Below, one piece after another: positions 46,192 through 56,300 of a stretch of 64,000 nucleotides of DNA (positions are counted from its first letter, which is position 1; each line of letters begins with the position of its first letter). The DNA is taken from NCBI GenBank assembly GCA_965232465.1, contig OZ246977.1:1798001-1862000 (forward strand). The letters run 5' to 3'. The notes beneath the pieces were generated by a model. The model was not told the origin of the DNA, searched no databases, and saw only the letters and a list, made by a program, of their open reading frames with translations. The stretch is from G965232465 sp965232465 (GTDB lineage: Bacteria; Pseudomonadota; Alphaproteobacteria; JAQWUY01). The translations under genes and the position numbers were made by a program.

Positions 46192-46762
46192 TAATTTTTA
46201 ATATTTTCATACGAACAATCATTGCTTGCTGAGATACTTTAAACAACTCAGCCATTTTGGGTACTATTTTACTCGCATCTTTTGTTTTGTTTTCTTTGAT
46301 AATTCGACTTAATTCCCGACGGACCACAACTTGTGGCATCAATAATCGCCCAGCAAAATCGTTAGCATGATATTCACGCATACCCCCAACACCATCACGA
46401 TTAAAGGACAATGTTCCCCCATGGTCTTCAAATGAATCCGAAACACCAACACTTTGCATGGATGGTAAAATATCCCACACAACATGTGCTATTTCATGCG
46501 CAAGGGTAAATTTTTGACGGTTTTTCCCTAAAAAATGGTTAATCCATACTCTTGGTTCCCCATTTTCTACAAATGCTCTGCCTTCTACATCATTCCCCAT
46601 AAGTTTAAAGTTAATGCTTTTATCTACTTGCAATCCCATTTGCTGCGCAATATTTGTTGGGTCAAATGGCGGTTTTAATTTTTCTAAATCATCCCCATAT
46701 ACTTTTTCAATTACTTGCTCCGGGTTTAAACCAGAAAAAATGCGTTTTTGTTCTTCATTCAT
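46184..46762 (-). CDS. ImmA/IrrE-family (M78) metallopeptidase
   Basis: A 192-residue zinc peptidase of the type that cleaves repressors of mobile elements or acts in stress responses. The HEIAH zinc motif lies in QKFTLAHEIAHVVWDI, and a downstream EYHANDFAGRLLMP supplies the third ligand region. The N-terminal part (PFDPTNIAQQMGLQVD) is the usual DUF955 entry. C-terminal helices (FKVSQQAMIVRM) are typical as well. A good AAGGAG precedes the ATG. No adjacent HTH repressor is seen, so its target is unclear. Confidence 0.85.
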   Translation of the reverse strand: MNEEQKRIFSGLNPEQVIEKVYGDDLEKLKPPFDPTNIAQQMGLQVDKSINFKLMGNDVEGRAFVENGEPRVWINHFLGKNRQKFTLAHEIAHVVWDILPSMQSVGVSDSFEDHGGTLSFNRDGVGGMREYHANDFAGRLLMPQVVVRRELSRIIKENKTKDASKIVPKMAELFKVSQQAMIVRMKILKIIA

Positions 46763-46775
46763 AATTTAATCTCCT

Positions 46776-47240
46776 TTATTTTTCATCTAAACCGTCACTT
46801 GTATCAGATTGGCTTGTTGATGTATTTTCTGATATTTTAATTTTCTCTTGCAGTAATTCCTTAAATTTCTCACTACGAAAATAAGTATCAATGTGATTTG
46901 TAAATTCCTTGGATTTACTAAGATGTTCATCAATCAAACGGATTACATCATTTTGTGTTTTTTTACGAATAAGATGTTGTAGAGCTATTGCCCCAAATGC
47001 TATAAGAATACCACCAATGGTTACAGCAGTTTCCATACTATCCACAGCATTATTTGCAGACATGATAGTATTACCTATCATAGTTTCTACTTTGTCGTTA
47101 AACTTTTGAATGACCCTAACATCATCAGATAATTGTGATACTTTGTCTTGGACACTACCAACGGTTATCTGAATATTAGACACAGATGTATCGAGTGTAT
47201 CCATTTTTAAAAATATATCTTTTAATAATATATCAGTCAT
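46776..47240 (-). CDS. Coiled-coil protein with one membrane segment, unknown
   Basis: A 154-residue protein. Residues 1-65 form a predicted coiled coil (DILLKDIFLKMDTLDTSVSN, VQDKVSQLSDDVRVIQKF), 70-88 a membrane segment (AVTIGGILIAFGAIAL), and the rest a charged helix with a Ser/Thr-rich end. No clear ribosome binding site precedes ATG 47240. It lies 13 bases before the ImmA-like gene and is probably cotranscribed with it. Function unknown. Confidence 0.6.
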   Translation of the reverse strand: MTDILLKDIFLKMDTLDTSVSNIQITVGSVQDKVSQLSDDVRVIQKFNDKVETMIGNTIMSANNAVDSMETAVTIGGILIAFGAIALQHLIRKKTQNDVIRLIDEHLSKSKEFTNHIDTYFRSEKFKELLQEKIKISENTSTSQSDTSDGLDEK

Positions 47241-47358
47241 GACAATATAAACAAATAAATATGGTTGTGTTTTTTAATTTCTGTGTGTCCATTACATCTT
47301 GATCTCATAGGGTAATATAACTTATTGAGGCTATCATAAAGTTTGTGTAAATAGCATT

Positions 47359-47472
47359 TTAAAGTTTAACTCTATCGTTAAACATAATAGCGAATTGGTT
47401 TAGTGCTTGTTTCCAATTCCTAATAGGCATTGTCCACTTTTTTTCTGCATTTTGCAAGGCAATAAAGATTTT
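47359..47472 (-). pseudogene. C-terminal remnant of an IS256-type (mutator) transposase
   Basis: About 37 codons reading IFIALQNAEKKWTMPIRNWK and QALNQFAIMFNDRV before the stop. The pattern KWTMPIRNW followed by an LNQLAI-like segment is characteristic of the very end of IS256-family transposases. The rest of the element is gone. Confidence 0.7.
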
Positions 47473-47474
47473 TT

Positions 47475-47519
47475 GGTGGCGGTGATGGTGGCGGCGGTGG
47501 GTATAGTTTGCTGTTGCAT
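47475..47519 (-). pseudogene. N-terminal remnant of a second DUF1640-like gene
   Basis: MQQQTIPTAATITA at 47519-47478 mirrors MEHQTIPHIATITA, the start of the intact gene just upstream (48028). Homology stops where the transposase remnant begins. Confidence 0.45.
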
Positions 47520-47548
47520 GGGGTGTGTTTCCTTGTTGGGTTAATGTG

Positions 47549-48028
47549 TTAGGACAAGAAGTTAAGTCCGCCAAGAACACCAATAATAAGGACGGCAAAT
47601 TTGGCATTGGATATAAACATATCCTTTTTGCTATCGATTCGCAATTGTTCAATTTCTTTGCGAACATATCCAATTTCCTTGTGTACTTCGGCAATATCCC
47701 GCTTGGTATCGGCGCGTAATTTTTCGATTTCCTTGCGGATTTCATCCATATCTTTGTGGATAAGGGCGATTTCTTTGCGGATTTCATCCATATCTTTGTG
47801 AATTTGTTCGATATCCTTATGGATAAGGGCGATTTCTTTGCGGATTTCATCTATATCTCTGTGGATAAGGGCGATTTCTTTGTGTACTTCGGCAATATCC
47901 TGTTTGGTTGCGGGGTTTAGGTTGGAGACGATGGCTTGTGCCCATGCTTTGGCGGTGGGTTCGGATATGCCGATTCGCATCAGTTCGGCGGTGATGGTGG
48001 CGATGTGGGGTATAGTTTGGTGTTCCAT
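47549..48028 (-). CDS. DUF1640/CCDC90-like coiled-coil membrane protein
   Basis: A 159-residue protein. The head (IPHIATITAELMRIGISEPTAKAWAQAIV) resembles the N-terminal helix pair of DUF1640/CCDC90-type proteins. Residues of about 45-125 are a coiled coil of repeated 14-residue units (IALIHKDMDEIRKE), and the end is one membrane segment (FAVLIIGVLGGLNFL). DNA repeats of 42 bases underlie the coiled coil. A reading frame on the same strand at 47359-47850 is a by-product of these repeats. Two decayed relatives lie at 45267-45422 and 47475-47519. Function is not known; homologs are common near mobile DNA. Confidence 0.7.
   Translation of the reverse strand: MEHQTIPHIATITAELMRIGISEPTAKAWAQAIVSNLNPATKQDIAEVHKEIALIHRDIDEIRKEIALIHKDIEQIHKDMDEIRKEIALIHKDMDEIRKEIEKLRADTKRDIAEVHKEIGYVRKEIEQLRIDSKKDMFISNAKFAVLIIGVLGGLNFLS
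47722..47883 (-). repeat. 42-bp tandem repeats encoding coiled-coil units
   Basis: Three to four imperfect copies of a 42-base unit (two heptads) containing GATTTCTTTGCGGATTTCAT on the plus strand. Confidence 0.75.
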
Positions 48029-48097
48029 AATTTTATTTCTCAGTTTTGTTGCTCATTTCCATAGTACCATAGTTTTATGGTGAAATCAACACCTATC

Positions 48098-48126
48098 AAA
48101 AAACCGCCCTGTGAGGCAGTTTTTTT
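48098..48126 (-). terminator. Intrinsic terminator, possibly bidirectional
   Basis: AAAAAACTGCC and GGGCGGTTTTTT arms (minus strand) form a stem with one mismatch and a 5-base loop, flanked by A and T runs on both sides. It lies downstream of the protease and small-protein genes. Confidence 0.7.
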
Positions 48127-48282
48127 AGAGATAGGTTCAAACAATATTTTACCCATGCTTTGGCGATGGGTGCGGACATGCCGATTCGCATCAGTATAGA
48201 CAAACCTAACAATAAGTCCCACAACAGAATTGACAATATACCAAAAAAAATTGCTGACCCAAAAATGGATCGACATTTTTTG

Positions 48283-48438
48283 TTATATTATTTTATGGTT
48301 AAAGCGGACATCATTATATTTGGGTTTTTCAATTATTCCCTTTTTTTCCATTTCATCTAAGCGTTTTAAAAATTTTTCTGTTTCTTCGCTTAAATTGTTA
48401 TTTATGGGTAATTTGTCATGTGTTGTTTTATCATTCAT
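48283..48438 (-). CDS. Tiny protein (51 aa) with an EM-x3-G-[IL]-I-x2-P-x-Y motif
   Basis: Starts MNDKTTHDKLP and contains LDEMEKKGIIEKPKY, shared in pattern with the gene at 18562-18705. AAAGGAG is six bases before the ATG, and the start overlaps the stop of the protease gene, so it is well supported as a translated gene. The predicted structure is an amphipathic helix with a short basic tail (FNHKII). No family recognised. Coupling to an SDH-type protease suggests a regulator, adaptor or antitoxin-like role, which is inference only. Confidence 0.65.
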   Translation of the reverse strand: MNDKTTHDKLPINNNLSEETEKFLKRLDEMEKKGIIEKPKYNDVRFNHKII

Positions 48439-49297
48439 TGTGTTCTCCTTTTATAAAGTTTTCTGATGCAACTAAATCTTTACTAAAAATTAATATATGC
48501 CCTTTGGTTTGATCTGCATAATTTCTATACTCCTGTATTAAATCATGTAAATTGGGCATTGTTTTATAATAATTCTCAATTTTTATACCTAGTGCATCTA
48601 AATGATTTAAGCCCAATGCTCTTGCATGTGAATGCCACTTTTTAAATGCACTTAAATCCTTTGCAATTTCTTTAGCACGTTCTTTCCTCTCATCTGGAGT
48701 TTTCCACCCTTGAAATTTATATTTTTCTAGCCATTTTGTTACTAAGTCAGACGCTAATAGAATAGCACTTTCATATAAAGATATACTAGCCATATCAAAT
48801 GATCGCAATTGTATAATCTCAGCAGTACTTAAATCCCGCTCAGACGCAGTTTTTAATATTCTTTCATATTGATGAATGTACCCTGTCGCAGGAACCCATG
48901 TACCATCCTTATTGGGTACTTGTGGATCAATCGGACCAAGCGTTGCCGCATAGTGCATCATGATGTTATTACCTGATAATGAAATCATAGTACCTGCTGA
49001 CATTGCATATTGATCTATAATAAAAGTTACTTTATCAAAATGATAGCGAATGGAATCTACCATTCTTTCTGCCCCTTCGGGCAATCCCCCAAGAGTTCTC
49101 AGCAAAATACCTATTTGATTTTGTTCTTCAGATCGACTTTTTATTAATTCCAAACACCTTAAAAGCGTTTCATCTATCACAAAAGGAATATTACCATCAT
49201 ATGATACAATAGGCATCTTTATCACCTTTTCTATGGCATCCAATGATTCAGCCATTTGTTCTTTTATTATCAGATGAGTTAAACTTCGTGCATCCAT
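48431..49297 (-). CDS. SDH-type (ClpP-fold) serine protease
   Basis: A 288-residue protein with the crotonase/ClpP fold of the serine dehydrogenase proteinase (SDH_sah) family, related to SppA. Evidence: IGILLRTLGGLPEGAERMVD (oxyanion strand and glycine loop), DQYAMSAGTMISLSG with the likely nucleophile Ser in SAGT, and MMHYAATLGPIDPQV, which matches the family's active-site strand. The C-terminal part is helical and charged. There is no signal peptide, so it should act in the cytoplasm. AAGGGAG precedes the ATG. It overlaps the tiny gene downstream. Confidence 0.78.
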   Translation of the reverse strand: MDARSLTHLIIKEQMAESLDAIEKVIKMPIVSYDGNIPFVIDETLLRCLELIKSRSEEQNQIGILLRTLGGLPEGAERMVDSIRYHFDKVTFIIDQYAMSAGTMISLSGNNIMMHYAATLGPIDPQVPNKDGTWVPATGYIHQYERILKTASERDLSTAEIIQLRSFDMASISLYESAILLASDLVTKWLEKYKFQGWKTPDERKERAKEIAKDLSAFKKWHSHARALGLNHLDALGIKIENYYKTMPNLHDLIQEYRNYADQTKGHILIFSKDLVASENFIKGEHNE

Positions 49298-49365
49298 TAT
49301 GTACTCCCTTATAATTTTAATGCGATTTACAATTTTTTACCATACTCGTATTATCATGGATAATT

Positions 49366-49520
49366 TTATATTTGTCAATAAAAAAAAGGGGGGCCCCTTA
49401 GTTTCGTTTACTTGTACTATATTTTCCATACCCTTATGGGAATTGGGTTGTAGGAATGACTTTGCAAGAATTATTTTGTAGCCCAGTATGTAACAAGGGT
49501 CTTACTGCTGTATTTACCAT
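49366..49520 (-). pseudogene. Remnant of the 3' end of an adhesin gene with its terminator
   Basis: On the minus strand GKYSSKTLVTYWATK and a stop (49471-49473) match GKYAAKTLVTYWRTK at the end of the giant adhesin. The homology continues through the downstream sequence, including TTTTCCATAC and a degenerate terminator (AAGGGG-GG-CCCCTT at 49386-49399), matching 50287-50437. Upstream coding sequence is absent; the R3 repeat begins about 10 bases beyond the break. Confidence 0.75.
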
Positions 49521-49530
49521 CACCCCGATC

Positions 49531-49572
49531 GGACACCACAATGTGACTGTGTCGCAAGCGGTTGCAACCGCA
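49531..49572 (+). repeat. Partial copy R3 of the structured repeat element
   Basis: Only the right end is present: CACCACAATG, then GTGAC-tgt-GTCGC (with a G-T wobble where R1 and R2 have a Watson-Crick pair), AA, and GCGGTTGCAACCGC. Same orientation as R1 and R2. Confidence 0.8.
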
Positions 49573-49576
49573 CTCT

Positions 49577-49602
49577 GTCAAATCAATTTATATTGATTTG
49601 AC
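49577..49602. repeat. Perfect 10-bp inverted repeat
   Basis: GTCAAATCAA and TTGATTTGAC flank a 6-base loop directly after R3. The TTGACTATAC-like end resembles, in inverted form, the GTATAGTCAA that begins R2 at 41401, so it may be a terminal sequence of the element. Confidence 0.6.
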
Positions 49603-49627
49603 TATACTATACACGATGGGGCGTTTT

Positions 49628-49780
49628 TTATTTATTTTTTGGGGGTTTTGGGGGTGGATTTTGAACGAGTGGTTTTTCTGTTCTTTTTTTACTCTCACCA
49701 GTAGTCCTACTAAATTTCTTCGCACCTGAACCTTTATTATCAGCACCACTTCGCTTATTATTCTTATTTTTATTATCCAT
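49628..49780 (-). CDS. Small lysine-rich protein (50 aa), unknown
   Basis: MDNKNKNNKRSGADNKGSGA starts a very basic, low-complexity protein ending in a proline-lysine tail (NPPPKPPKNK). AAAGGAGGAG lies seven to eight bases before the ATG, one of the best ribosome binding sites in the window, which supports expression. Probably disordered and nucleic-acid binding, but no family is recognised. It lies 21 bases downstream of the membrane protein gene and is likely cotranscribed with it. Confidence 0.55.
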   Translation of the reverse strand: MDNKNKNNKRSGADNKGSGAKKFSRTTGESKKRTEKPLVQNPPPKPPKNK

Positions 49781-49801
49781 TTTAACTCCTCCTTTAGTTA
49801 C

Positions 49802-50218
49802 TTAATTTATTTTACACACAATTTTACACACAAGATTAACAATAATTGGCAATATTAAAATAAATAGGGATATTCCAAATATCCAATCCCGAAAAGAATC
49901 TATTTTTTTGGCTATTTTAAACTTATCCCCCGATGCATAATACACAGAATCATCTTCATCAATCGCCATCTCACATGCTTTTTGTGATGTACGATTACTG
50001 TATACAGATAACACAATAACAGCTACAAATAAAACACTCGAAACCATCCAATACACATACCACTGTTCGGGTATCTGTTTTGATACTGTCATAATTAAAG
50101 GTACCAACACAATGCTGGCACCATATGTAATATAGTCCAATGCCTTATTTGTTTCGGAATATACTCTCTTACAATCTTTAATATATTCTTCATACTTTTT
50201 ATATTGTTCATCACTCAT
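49802..50218 (-). CDS. Membrane protein with three predicted spans, unknown
   Basis: A 138-residue protein: a charged N-terminal helix (SDEQYKKYEEYIKDCKRVYS), two close membrane segments (ITYGASIVLVPLIMTVS and WMVSSVLFVAVIVLSVY), a cytoplasmic loop (about residues 80-108) and a third segment (WIFGISLFILILPIIV). AAGGAG is eight bases ahead of ATG 50218. The layout recalls SLATT-type effector membrane proteins of conflict systems, but no diagnostic motif was found and no nucleotide-signal synthase is adjacent. Confidence 0.6.
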   Translation of the reverse strand: MSDEQYKKYEEYIKDCKRVYSETNKALDYITYGASIVLVPLIMTVSKQIPEQWYVYWMVSSVLFVAVIVLSVYSNRTSQKACEMAIDEDDSVYYASGDKFKIAKKIDSFRDWIFGISLFILILPIIVNLVCKIVCKIN

Positions 50219-50300
50219 AATCACACTCCTTGCGTATACAGGGGTTACTTTCTTTAAATTATAGCACTATTTTTTACCATAATTTTATATTTGTCAATAA

Positions 50301-50328
50301 AAAAAGAAAGGGGGTGTTGTGCCCCCTT
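50301..50328 (-). terminator. Intrinsic terminator of the giant adhesin gene
   Basis: AAGGGGG (50308-50314) and CCCCCTT (50322-50328) form a perfect 7-bp stem with a 7-base loop; on the minus strand it runs into a T-rich tract. Confidence 0.85.
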
Positions 50329-50385
50329 AGTTTAGTTTACTTGTAATATATTTTCCATACAGTTATGGGAATACCTTTGCAGGAA

Positions 50386-53300
50386 TTACTTTGTCCGCCA
50401 GTATGTAACAAGGGTTTTCGCAGCGTATTTACCATTGCTTGATGCGGGCAACCTAAATGTTAGTTTTATGGCTTTTCGGAAAGCTCCACCAGAGATTGTA
50501 CGGATTCTGAGATCACGAATCTCTAAGGGAAGGAATCTTACCATCGAAGGTCTACTATTCACTGATGCGAAAGAAACAGTTAGTACATAATCAGTGCCAT
50601 ATGATGCACCATCTGTTATATCCGAACCATCTTCGAATTTAGTCAATTTGACATCCCTCGCTACATTAATACCACTGGCATTTTCTATTGCATTCGAGAG
50701 CTGTCGCTGAACGGCACCAATCCTTGGGGTATTTGATTGGCTCCAGCTCCCATGACCTGATTTGGCTCTGCCGGGTTGGGTTTTGCGTTGTACGGTTAGG
50801 GTAAATGTTTTTGAATTGTTGTTAAAGGCTTCGTAGCGTACATTTCGTGGTAGGGTTACGGTAACGGTTATGGTCCCTGAGGATTGGGTGCCTGTTATCA
50901 CGCCTGTTGCTTGATTGATGGAACCGCCTACGGCTGTGGAACCGCCGTTTGTGGTGCTTGTGATGGACCAAACAGGCGTATACCAATCTACACCAGCAAA
51001 CCGTCCCATTTTACCGGTAATGTCTGGGGTGAATGTGCTGCCCCAAGTTTGGCTACTGCTTTGATATCCCTTAATTTCGTAGCCAGAGGAATCGGGGAAC
51101 CCTGAAGAACCTATATCAAGTTGATTGAAACTGCTTACGGGTGCAGGTAGGCGTTTTACGGGTACATCGACATTAAAGACCATTCTTTCATACTTATCGT
51201 TTTCGGGGTATACAACCCTTACTTTTACTATACCACTTGCCCTTGTATTTAAGATGCGACCTGTACTCTGTTTCACGCTCACACTACCGGGACCGCTACT
51301 TGTTACAGTACCGGCGGTTGTACCCACTGATACCAAGAAATATTCGGGGCTGCTAATACCCGCAGGCGTGTTTGCTTTGGGATATGTAACTGCCCCACTA
51401 TCAACTGACCATCTGAAACCATTGGGGGCACTTACTTTAAAGTCTGTGTGATCTGCTTGGGTGCGTTTATCGACGGTAAAGTTTTGGTATTCCTCAACCG
51501 GTGATAAACGATTTTTTCCGACACGGTGAATTTTTACCAACAAGGTGCCCGATTGGGTCAGTTTGCTGGCATCGATTTTCCCTGTGTCTTGGTCAATAGC
51601 AGCACGGAAGTTATTATCCTTAATAATACCTGCGGTGGTCGATTTAAAACCTGTTTGACTCGCCACAATAGAAAATTCGAAATCACTGTTGCCTTTATCT
51701 TTGTTAAATGTTACCCCATTAACAACCGTTTTTAACTTGTAATCGGTGGTATATGTTTGCCCCGCACCCCATTTTCCTGATCCGCTGCGGATACCGGTAC
51801 TGATGGGGTTTGCTATGGTGGATACCTTAATGGTTACATCCTCATTCTCATACGCCGGGTGTTCCAGTGTTATGGTAGCGACTGCGTCTGACTGTGCACC
51901 TGTTACAACCATTTTATTTCCGTTCCCCTTACCGATACCATTTACAACCGATGTTACATTTGTTACTTTCCATGCGGATGCTTTGTTTTGTGCACCTCTT
52001 AAATATGTCAATAGCTCGGTGAAGGTAACATCTGTACCCGCAGAGGACTGAGGTACACTCAGATCGCCAAAGGATAGGGTATCGGGTGTGGTTTGTTTTT
52101 TAATGGTAAAGTCCGCAAGGACAAATTGTCCTGTGTACTTAGGATCATTGGCTTTTGCTGCCACAGTAATGGATATTTTACCACCGGAGGTTGCCCCACG
52201 CACATCCCCTTCGCTGTCGATTCTTAATGCACCGCTGGCGGGATTGCTGCCCGCTGGTGCAACAGCCCACTCGAATGTATTGGCGGCTTGGGGGCTGCCA
52301 TCACCGGGCAAGTTCGTATATTTTAGGTTAATTTCGGCACTAGAACTGGTTTTCCATTCCCCATCTTCATTTGTATCTAAGCCTATGGTCGGGATCGTTT
52401 TTACATCGGTGCCAAACACATGCTTTCCAACAATAAAGTTATGATGTACTGTTAAGGAACCGCTACCATCGCTTTTTTGACGGACAATTTTTACCAGTAA
52501 TGTCCCGCCTTTGGTCAGCTTCGTTGCATCAATTGCCCCAGTGTTGGCATTAATTGCCCCTGCCAATTGACCGCTTACAATACCTGCGGTGGTGGATTTG
52601 AAACCAGTTACAGTCGTACCAGAGGGCACAATAGAGAAGGTGTAATCCCCACCAGTACCTGTTGTAAACCCACCAGTTGTGTCGAGGTAATAGTTCTGAG
52701 TATACGATTTACCCCATTTTCCTGATCCGTCGGGGATTTTGCCGTCCTGATACATACCGCCTTTTTGTGTAAACACGCTAAATAACGCCGATACATCACT
52801 ATATTTTTTGTGTTCGAATGTAGCTGTTACTTTCGAATTCCCTGTGATTGCCCCGGATACAGTCAGGCTCTTACCCCCCTGTGCAACAGCAAGATTCCCA
52901 TTACCCCCAAAACTCAGGCTTTTTAATTTCCAATCGGATTTTTGGGATTTGCCCGCCACAGACATTTGCGACCGTATCATCGCTTCGCTAATCGTGGTGG
53001 TGCCAGAATCTGGTTCATCGGCAACAATATCTGCTATGCTTATAGGCGACATAATTGTCTGTTTGTCAATGGTAAAGGCCGCCAAGTTTAGTTGCCCTGT
53101 GTATTTGTCATCACCAGCTTTTGCCTTCATGGTAACCACAACTTCCCCCCCAGACAATGCCCCCATTATGCCCGCACTTGTAACGCTTAGCCCGGCACCG
53201 ATTACATCCGGTCCCTTGTTTCCGTTCCCTGCCGCCGTCCATGTATAATCGCCAAAGGTTGTGCCACCGGGCAATCCATTAAAGTCGACGGGGATATTAC

Positions 53301-56300
53301 CGCCATTGTTTCGCCAGATTTTATTGGAACCCTGCGGAACACCCAATGTGGGTTTGGTTATATCAGTGGCTAAGTTTTGCTTATTCACAGTAATATTTTG
53401 ATAATCTTCGATTTCGGGTAAAGTGCCCGCTGATACGGTTTTTGCCTTGCGGACAATTTTTACCAACAGCGTTCCACCCCGCAACAGATTGGTCCCTGTA
53501 ATCGCCCCAGTTTTGCTGTTTATGGGGCTGGTGGTAAACATATTTGCGGTGGTCGATGTATAGCCGGTAACAGCCGTACCGCTGGGCACAACTGAGAAGG
53601 TGAAATCGTCATTGGAACCATCGGTTTTAAAGGTGGCGGTTACAGCCCCCACTGTATCCGATGCCTTTAATTTATAATCCGTGGCACCAAAGGCTTTGCC
53701 CCATGTGCCCGATAATCCTGTGCGGGTCGAGGGGGTATCGGTTATGGTGCCCGCCGTTGTGGACAGGGTAAAGTCAAAGGTTACATCGTCATATGCCGGA
53801 TGTTCAAACACAGCGGTTACCGTCGTCGGGGTGCCGATTGCCCCCGATACGGTCAGGGTCTTATCCCCACTTGCAACCGCCAAGTTCGCATGATCGGTTT
53901 TTTCCGTTAGCTTCTGTAATTTCCATGCGGACGCTTGCGTTTGTGCATTTTGGGCACCGGACTGTTTCGCCACAGCTAATGCCCTTTCGATAGTGGCGGT
54001 GCTTACGGTTTGGTTTCCGCTGCTGCTGCTATAAGGAAATTTTATCTCTGCTATGCTTAGGGTATCCGTTGTGGTTTGCTTGGTAATGGCAAATTCCGCC
54101 AGATCGACTTGTCCCGTGTATTTGGTATTGCCGTCTTTTGCTTTCATGGTAACAACCACTGTACCAGCGGAGGTTGCCCCGGTGATACCATCCGATACGA
54201 CCCCTAATGTGCCGGTGGGGACACCGCTTGTTTTGGGTGCCGCAGTCCAATCATAATCGGCAAATGTTGTGCCGCTGGGTATTCCTGCAAATGTTACAGG
54301 GATTTTTGCCCCCCATTTGGGATTCGTGCTGGTAAATGTCGGTTTGGTTATATCAATAGCCACATCTTGCTTGGTTACCGTAATATTCAAATATTCTGTA
54401 ATGGCAGGTACGGCATTTCTTTGTATACGGGAAATTTTTACCAACAGGTAACCCGATCGTAACAGATTCGTCCCTGTAATCGCCCCAGTTTTGCTGTGAA
54501 TGGGGCTGCTGGTAAACATATTTGCGGTGGTTGCCTTTAAGCCCGATGGGGCATCGGAGGGCATACTCCCCGCATTAACAATCTCAAAGGTGAAATCCCC
54601 ACTGGCACCTGTTGTAAATGTTTCGCCCCCATCCGAAGTCTGTAACTTGTAATCCACAGTAAACGCTTTGCCCCATTTTCCGGTGGTGCCCGTGGGGGTG
54701 TCACTAAATAATTTTAGTGTCGATGTGGTTAAATTAAAGGTTATGATTTTATCGTTATATTTATCGCTTTCGAATGTAACAGTTACAACAGCGGGACGAT
54801 CACCATCAGCTGAGGAGATTTTCCCTGTTACATACAGAATATCATTTCGAATGTCAAGGTTACTATGCGTTTTTCTTAGGTCCTTCACTTTCCAATCGGA
54901 TTTTTGCGATTTTGCCGCCCCCCCTTGACCTGTAACATTTAAGTTTCCTTCGATAGTGCTGTTGGCAACGGGTACGGCGCTATTTAAAAATGGTACAACA
55001 ATATCTGTCACACGTAACAGATCATTTGTGGTTTGCTTGGTAATCGCAAAGTCCGCTTCCAATTGTCCCGTATATTTGGGGTCGGTGGTTTTTGCCTTCA
55101 CCGTAATAACCACTGTACCAGCGGAGGTTGCCCCACTGATTTTCCCATCGTTTTGATCAATGATGAGTGTACCGCTGGGGGCACTGCCTGATTTGCCTTT
55201 GACTTCCCAATCGAATGTATTGATCGCTTGATTGCCCGGCAGGTTGGCATACGCCAGATTAAACTTGGTGTTAGGATTGGTTTTCCATTTATTATCGCCC
55301 CCTGCCAATGATATAGTCGGTATAGTGGTTACATCTTTACCCGCCCCTAGCTCTTGCTTGGTTACGGTAATATTTTGATAATCTGTTAATGCGGGCAATC
55401 CGCCTTTTGCCTTACGGACGATTTTTACCAACAAGGTTCCTGATTTGGTCAGTTTGCTGCCTTCAATAGCCCCTGTTTTGTCGTCAATACCATCTTGTAA
55501 CGACCCATTCACAATCCCTGAGGTGGTGGCGGTGTAACCGCTTTGGGGGGTCGTAGTAGATGACTCAATCGTAAAGGTGAAATCATCCGTAGTGCCATCA
55601 TCTTTAAAGGTGGCGGTCGTACCGCCCACCGTATCAGATGTCTTTAACTGATAATTGGTGGCGGCGAAGGTTTTACCCCATGTACCGCTTAATCCCGTTC
55701 GTTTGTCACCTGTGCTCATGGTGCCTGCACTTGTGGACAGTTTAAAATCGACGGTCTTATCGCCATACTTATCGCTCTCCAGTACAACTTCTATGGTTTT
55801 GCTTGGGGCGATTACCCCTTTGACGATCAGGGTTTTCCCTGAAATTTCCAATATACTATCGGCGATGGTATCTCTTTTGGTTAGGGTCTTTATTTTCCAA
55901 TCGCCTTTTTGGCTGTTGCCACCTTGTGATACGGATAAATTCCCCAGTATATCGTCTGCGTCCACCGTTACATTGTTTGATCCAGATGCGTATGGTGCAA
56001 CAACATTTGCTATGCTTATGTTGCCTGTTTCCGTTTGCTTATTGATGGGGACATTTACATCCCGGGTCATTTGTGCGTATTTATCGTTGGCGGCATAGGT
56101 AACCCGCACTTTTACCACCCCAGCACGGACGGTTTTTGCAATTTTACCATCGCTCGAAGCCACTTCGATATTGCCGTGACCATCACCCGCCGCAGTGCCG
56201 GCGGTTGTCCCCGAAGGTATTAGGGTATATGTGGCGGTGCCAATACCCGCAGGTTTGTTTGTACTGTCGTCATAGGATACCGCTGTACTTGCGGTTGCCC

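Noticed and set aside
45413..46762. A prophage
   Set aside because: Only one phage-type lipoprotein and an ImmA-like peptidase were found; no integrase, capsid, tail or lysis gene is present.
47359..47850. A 163-codon frame on the minus strand with SAKKSPLS-type repeats
   Set aside because: Most of it overlaps the coiled-coil gene 47549-48028 in another frame and arises from its 42-base repeats; only the last 37 codons are meaningful, as a transposase remnant.
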